From Nonlabens arenilitoris (lineage in GTDB: Bacteria > Bacteroidota > Bacteroidia > Flavobacteriales > Flavobacteriaceae), in the NCBI RefSeq assembly GCF_002954765.1, contig NZ_MTPW01000001.1:2617501-2681500 (forward strand): DNA of 64,000 bases, given 5' to 3'. This document shows, piece by piece, positions 62,125 to 64,000 of this stretch. Within the stretch, counting starts at the first letter, position 1. Every line of letters begins with the position of its first letter. The position numbers were made by a program, and so were the translations under genes. Under the pieces are notes generated by a model. It was not told where the DNA came from, searched no databases, and saw nothing but the letters and a program-made list of their open reading frames with translations.

Positions 62125-62909
62125 TGAATCAACCATTAGCATACGTACATCCAGGTGCAAAAATTGCCAAGAATGTAGTTATAGAACCATTTACAACTAT
62201 TCATAATGACGTTATAATCGGTGAAGGGACATGGATAGGATCTAACGTTACCATTATGGAAGGTGCTCGCATCGGTAAAAACGTTAGTATATTTCCAGGT
62301 GCTGTCATAAGCGCGATTCCTCAAGATAAGAAATTTGAAGATGAGGATACTACCACTGTTATAGGTGATAATACGACAATTAGAGAATGTGTTACGATCA
62401 ATAGAGGAACCTCTGACCGCATGAAAACGGTGATAGGTAAAAACTGTTGGATCATGGCTTACTGCCATATCGCACATGACTGTATTGTAGGTGATAATTG
62501 TATATTCTCAAATAACAGTACACTAGCTGGACATATTACAGTAGGTGACCACGTCGTTCTTGCTGGAATGGCAGCCGTGCAACAGTTCTGTCAGATAGGT
62601 AGTCATGCATTTGTTACAGGTGGATCTTTAGTAAGAAAAGATGTTCCTCCTTTTGTAAAAGCAGGACGCGAACCATTAAGTTATGTTGGTATTAATTCTG
62701 TAGGATTAAGAAGAAGAGGCTTTGAATTAGAGAAAATCAGAGAAATTCAAGATATTTACCGCATTCTTTATCAGAAAAACTATAACGTTTCTCAAGCAGT
62801 ACAAATTATTGAAGCTGAAATGAGCGCGACTAATGAAAGAGATGAAATAATAGAATTTATAAAAAACTCAAAGCGAGGTATCATGAGAGGATACGTGGCT
62901 AGTAATTAA
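62124..62909 (+). CDS. lpxA: UDP-N-acetylglucosamine acyltransferase
   Basis: The product is 261 residues, the usual length. It performs the first acylation of lipid A. It is a hexapeptide beta-helix with the catalytic histidine in HIAHDCIVGDN, VTINRGT on the preceding coil, and the helical C-terminus YNVSQAVQIIEAEM. TAATG overlap with lpxC-fabZ. Confidence 0.96.
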   Translation: MNQPLAYVHPGAKIAKNVVIEPFTTIHNDVIIGEGTWIGSNVTIMEGARIGKNVSIFPGAVISAIPQDKKFEDEDTTTVIGDNTTIRECVTINRGTSDRMKTVIGKNCWIMAYCHIAHDCIVGDNCIFSNNSTLAGHITVGDHVVLAGMAAVQQFCQIGSHAFVTGGSLVRKDVPPFVKAGREPLSYVGINSVGLRRRGFELEKIREIQDIYRILYQKNYNVSQAVQIIEAEMSATNERDEIIEFIKNSKRGIMRGYVASN

Positions 62910-62915
62910 TAAGAT

Positions 62916-63482
62916 ATGGCAAGTACAAGCGACATTAGAAAAGGATTGTGTATTAGATACAATCACGATATTTATAAAATTGTAGAATTTTTACACGTTA
63001 AGCCTGGTAAAGGACCAGCATTTGTAAGAACAAAATTAAAAAGTGTAACTAACGGTAAAGTTATCGATAACACTTTCTCTGCTGGACATAAAATAGAAGA
63101 TATAAGAGTAGAGACTCAATCTTTCCAGTATTTATATCAAGACCCAGAAGGATACCATTTTATGAACACAGATACTTATGAGCAAATACGTTTACAAGAA
63201 TCTGTACTAGACGCACCAGGTCTATTAAAGGAAGGCGAAATCGTAAAGATCCAAATTAATACTGAAGATGATTCACCGCTATCAGTTGATATGCCTCAGT
63301 ATGTTGTATTAGAAGTAACGGCAACAGAGCCTGGTCTCAAAGGTAATACAGCTACAAACGCTACTAAACCAGCAACTGTTGAAACAGGTGCAGAGGTTAA
63401 CGTACCTCTTTTCATTAATGAAGGAGATAAAATACGTATCGATACAGAAAAAGGTGCTTATCACGAGCGCATGAAAGAGTAA
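62916..63482 (+). CDS. efp: elongation factor P
   Basis: The product is 188 residues. It rescues ribosomes stalled on polyproline. HVKPGKGPAFVRTKLKSV is the loop with the modifiable lysine and the last 60 residues (MPQYVVLEVTATEPGLKGNT) form the third domain. It sits between lpxA and a second lpxD-like gene, six and one bases apart, so it belongs to the same operon. Confidence 0.96.
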   Translation: MASTSDIRKGLCIRYNHDIYKIVEFLHVKPGKGPAFVRTKLKSVTNGKVIDNTFSAGHKIEDIRVETQSFQYLYQDPEGYHFMNTDTYEQIRLQESVLDAPGLLKEGEIVKIQINTEDDSPLSVDMPQYVVLEVTATEPGLKGNTATNATKPATVETGAEVNVPLFINEGDKIRIDTEKGAYHERMKE

Positions 63483-63483
63483 A

Positions 63484-64000
63484 TGAAGTTTTCTCAAACA
63501 CATCGTTTAAAAGATATTGCTGCGCTCATAGATTGTGAGTATGTAGGTGATGATCAGTTCCCGGTAACAGGTATGAACGAGATTCATGTTGTGACACCAG
63601 GCGACATTGTGTTTGTGGATCATCCTAAATATTATGATAAAGCATTACAAAGTGATGCCACCATCGTTTTGATTAATAAAAAAGTAGAAGCACCGGCAGG
63701 CAAAGCTCTTTTAATATCAGATGATCCTTTTAGAGATTTCAATAAATTAACACAGCACTTTGCTCCATTTCACGCTTTCGCGAAAGCGAATACTAATCCA
63801 CCTATAGTAGGTAAAGGTACTGTCATACAACCCAATGCTTTTTTAGGTAATGAGGTTGTAATAGGTGAAAACTGCATCATACATAGCAATGTGTCTATAA
63901 ATGATAGATGCGTTATAGGAAATAATGTAATTATTCACTCAGGTACAGTTTTAGGAGCAGATGCCTTCTATTATAAGCGTAGACCTGAAGGATATGATAA
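63484..64000 (+). CDS. second LpxD-like acyltransferase (cut by window end)
   Basis: The first 172 codons are present. MKFSQTHRLKDIAALIDCEY is followed by the uridine-binding-like VVTPGDIVFVDHPKYYDK and the start of a hexapeptide helix (NEVVIGENCIIHSNVSINDR). It is a distinct paralogue of lpxD 3.8 kb upstream. The palindrome at 63773 is read in frame as HAFAKAN. Its exact substrate is not clear. Confidence 0.85.
63773..63788. repeat. backbone palindrome, copy 12
   Basis: Perfect CGCTTTCGCGAAAGCG in the second lpxD-like gene, read as AFAKA. Confidence 0.9.

Overview
The window looks like a chromosome segment of a marine-type member of the Flavobacteriaceae (Bacteroidota). The evidence is a type IX secretion (T9SS) sorting domain, the T9SS regulator PorX, a fused LpxC-FabZ, DUF4199 and DUF6090 proteins, and many promoters with the Bacteroidota -7 box TAnnTTTG. 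The palindrome CGCTTTCGCGAAAGCG is scattered through the backbone, as I recall from genera such as Nonlabens and Dokdonia. The genus is a guess; no rRNA or tRNA gene was seen.

Left backbone (1-24.5 kb) is housekeeping. It holds purL (3' end outside the window), two lipoproteins, a frameshifted T9SS-exported endonuclease I, an RsmB/NOP2-type RNA methyltransferase, a probable small RNA, a B12-binding-like radical SAM protein, a pseudouridine synthase/Dus/uracil-glycosylase operon, an ABC exporter with a phosphosugar mutase, a GT2 glycosyltransferase with a DUF4199 protein, ribosomal protein L31 type B, a methyltransferase and alanine dehydrogenase.

The accessory region (about 24.8-47.1 kb) is the remarkable part. 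It is an array of small gene cassettes, almost all read on the minus strand: NADAR, FRG, T5orf172 nuclease, MepB, GNAT, WG repeats, zinc ribbon, lipoproteins and unknowns. The cassettes are separated by long imperfect hairpins of about 113-227 bp. In the well-preserved part (30.1-47.1 kb), nearly every cassette begins GTT-N7-GTT and ends AAT-N7'-AAC or AAT-N7'-AAT. N7' is the reverse complement of N7, and N7 differs from cassette to cassette. The hairpin then runs to the next GTT. This is the geometry of integron cassettes and attC sites (GTTRRRY/RYYYAAC cores). A 388-414 bp module recurs five times; it consists of a long hairpin plus a gene-less cassette that in three copies has its own paired 7-mer (CTAGTCC). 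No integrase gene is present, so the region looks like a CALIN-type array (attC cluster lacking an integrase) or a related hairpin-based cassette system. The backbone palindrome is absent from the whole array, which marks it as a separate compartment.

Right backbone (47.4-64 kb): lysA, sucC, a T9SS-sorted secreted protein, aroB, proline dehydrogenase, a second alanine-dehydrogenase-like gene, a 55-residue secreted peptide gene, tsaE-porX, and divergently an HD phosphohydrolase followed by lpxD, lpxC-fabZ, lpxA, efp and a second lpxD-like gene cut by the window end.
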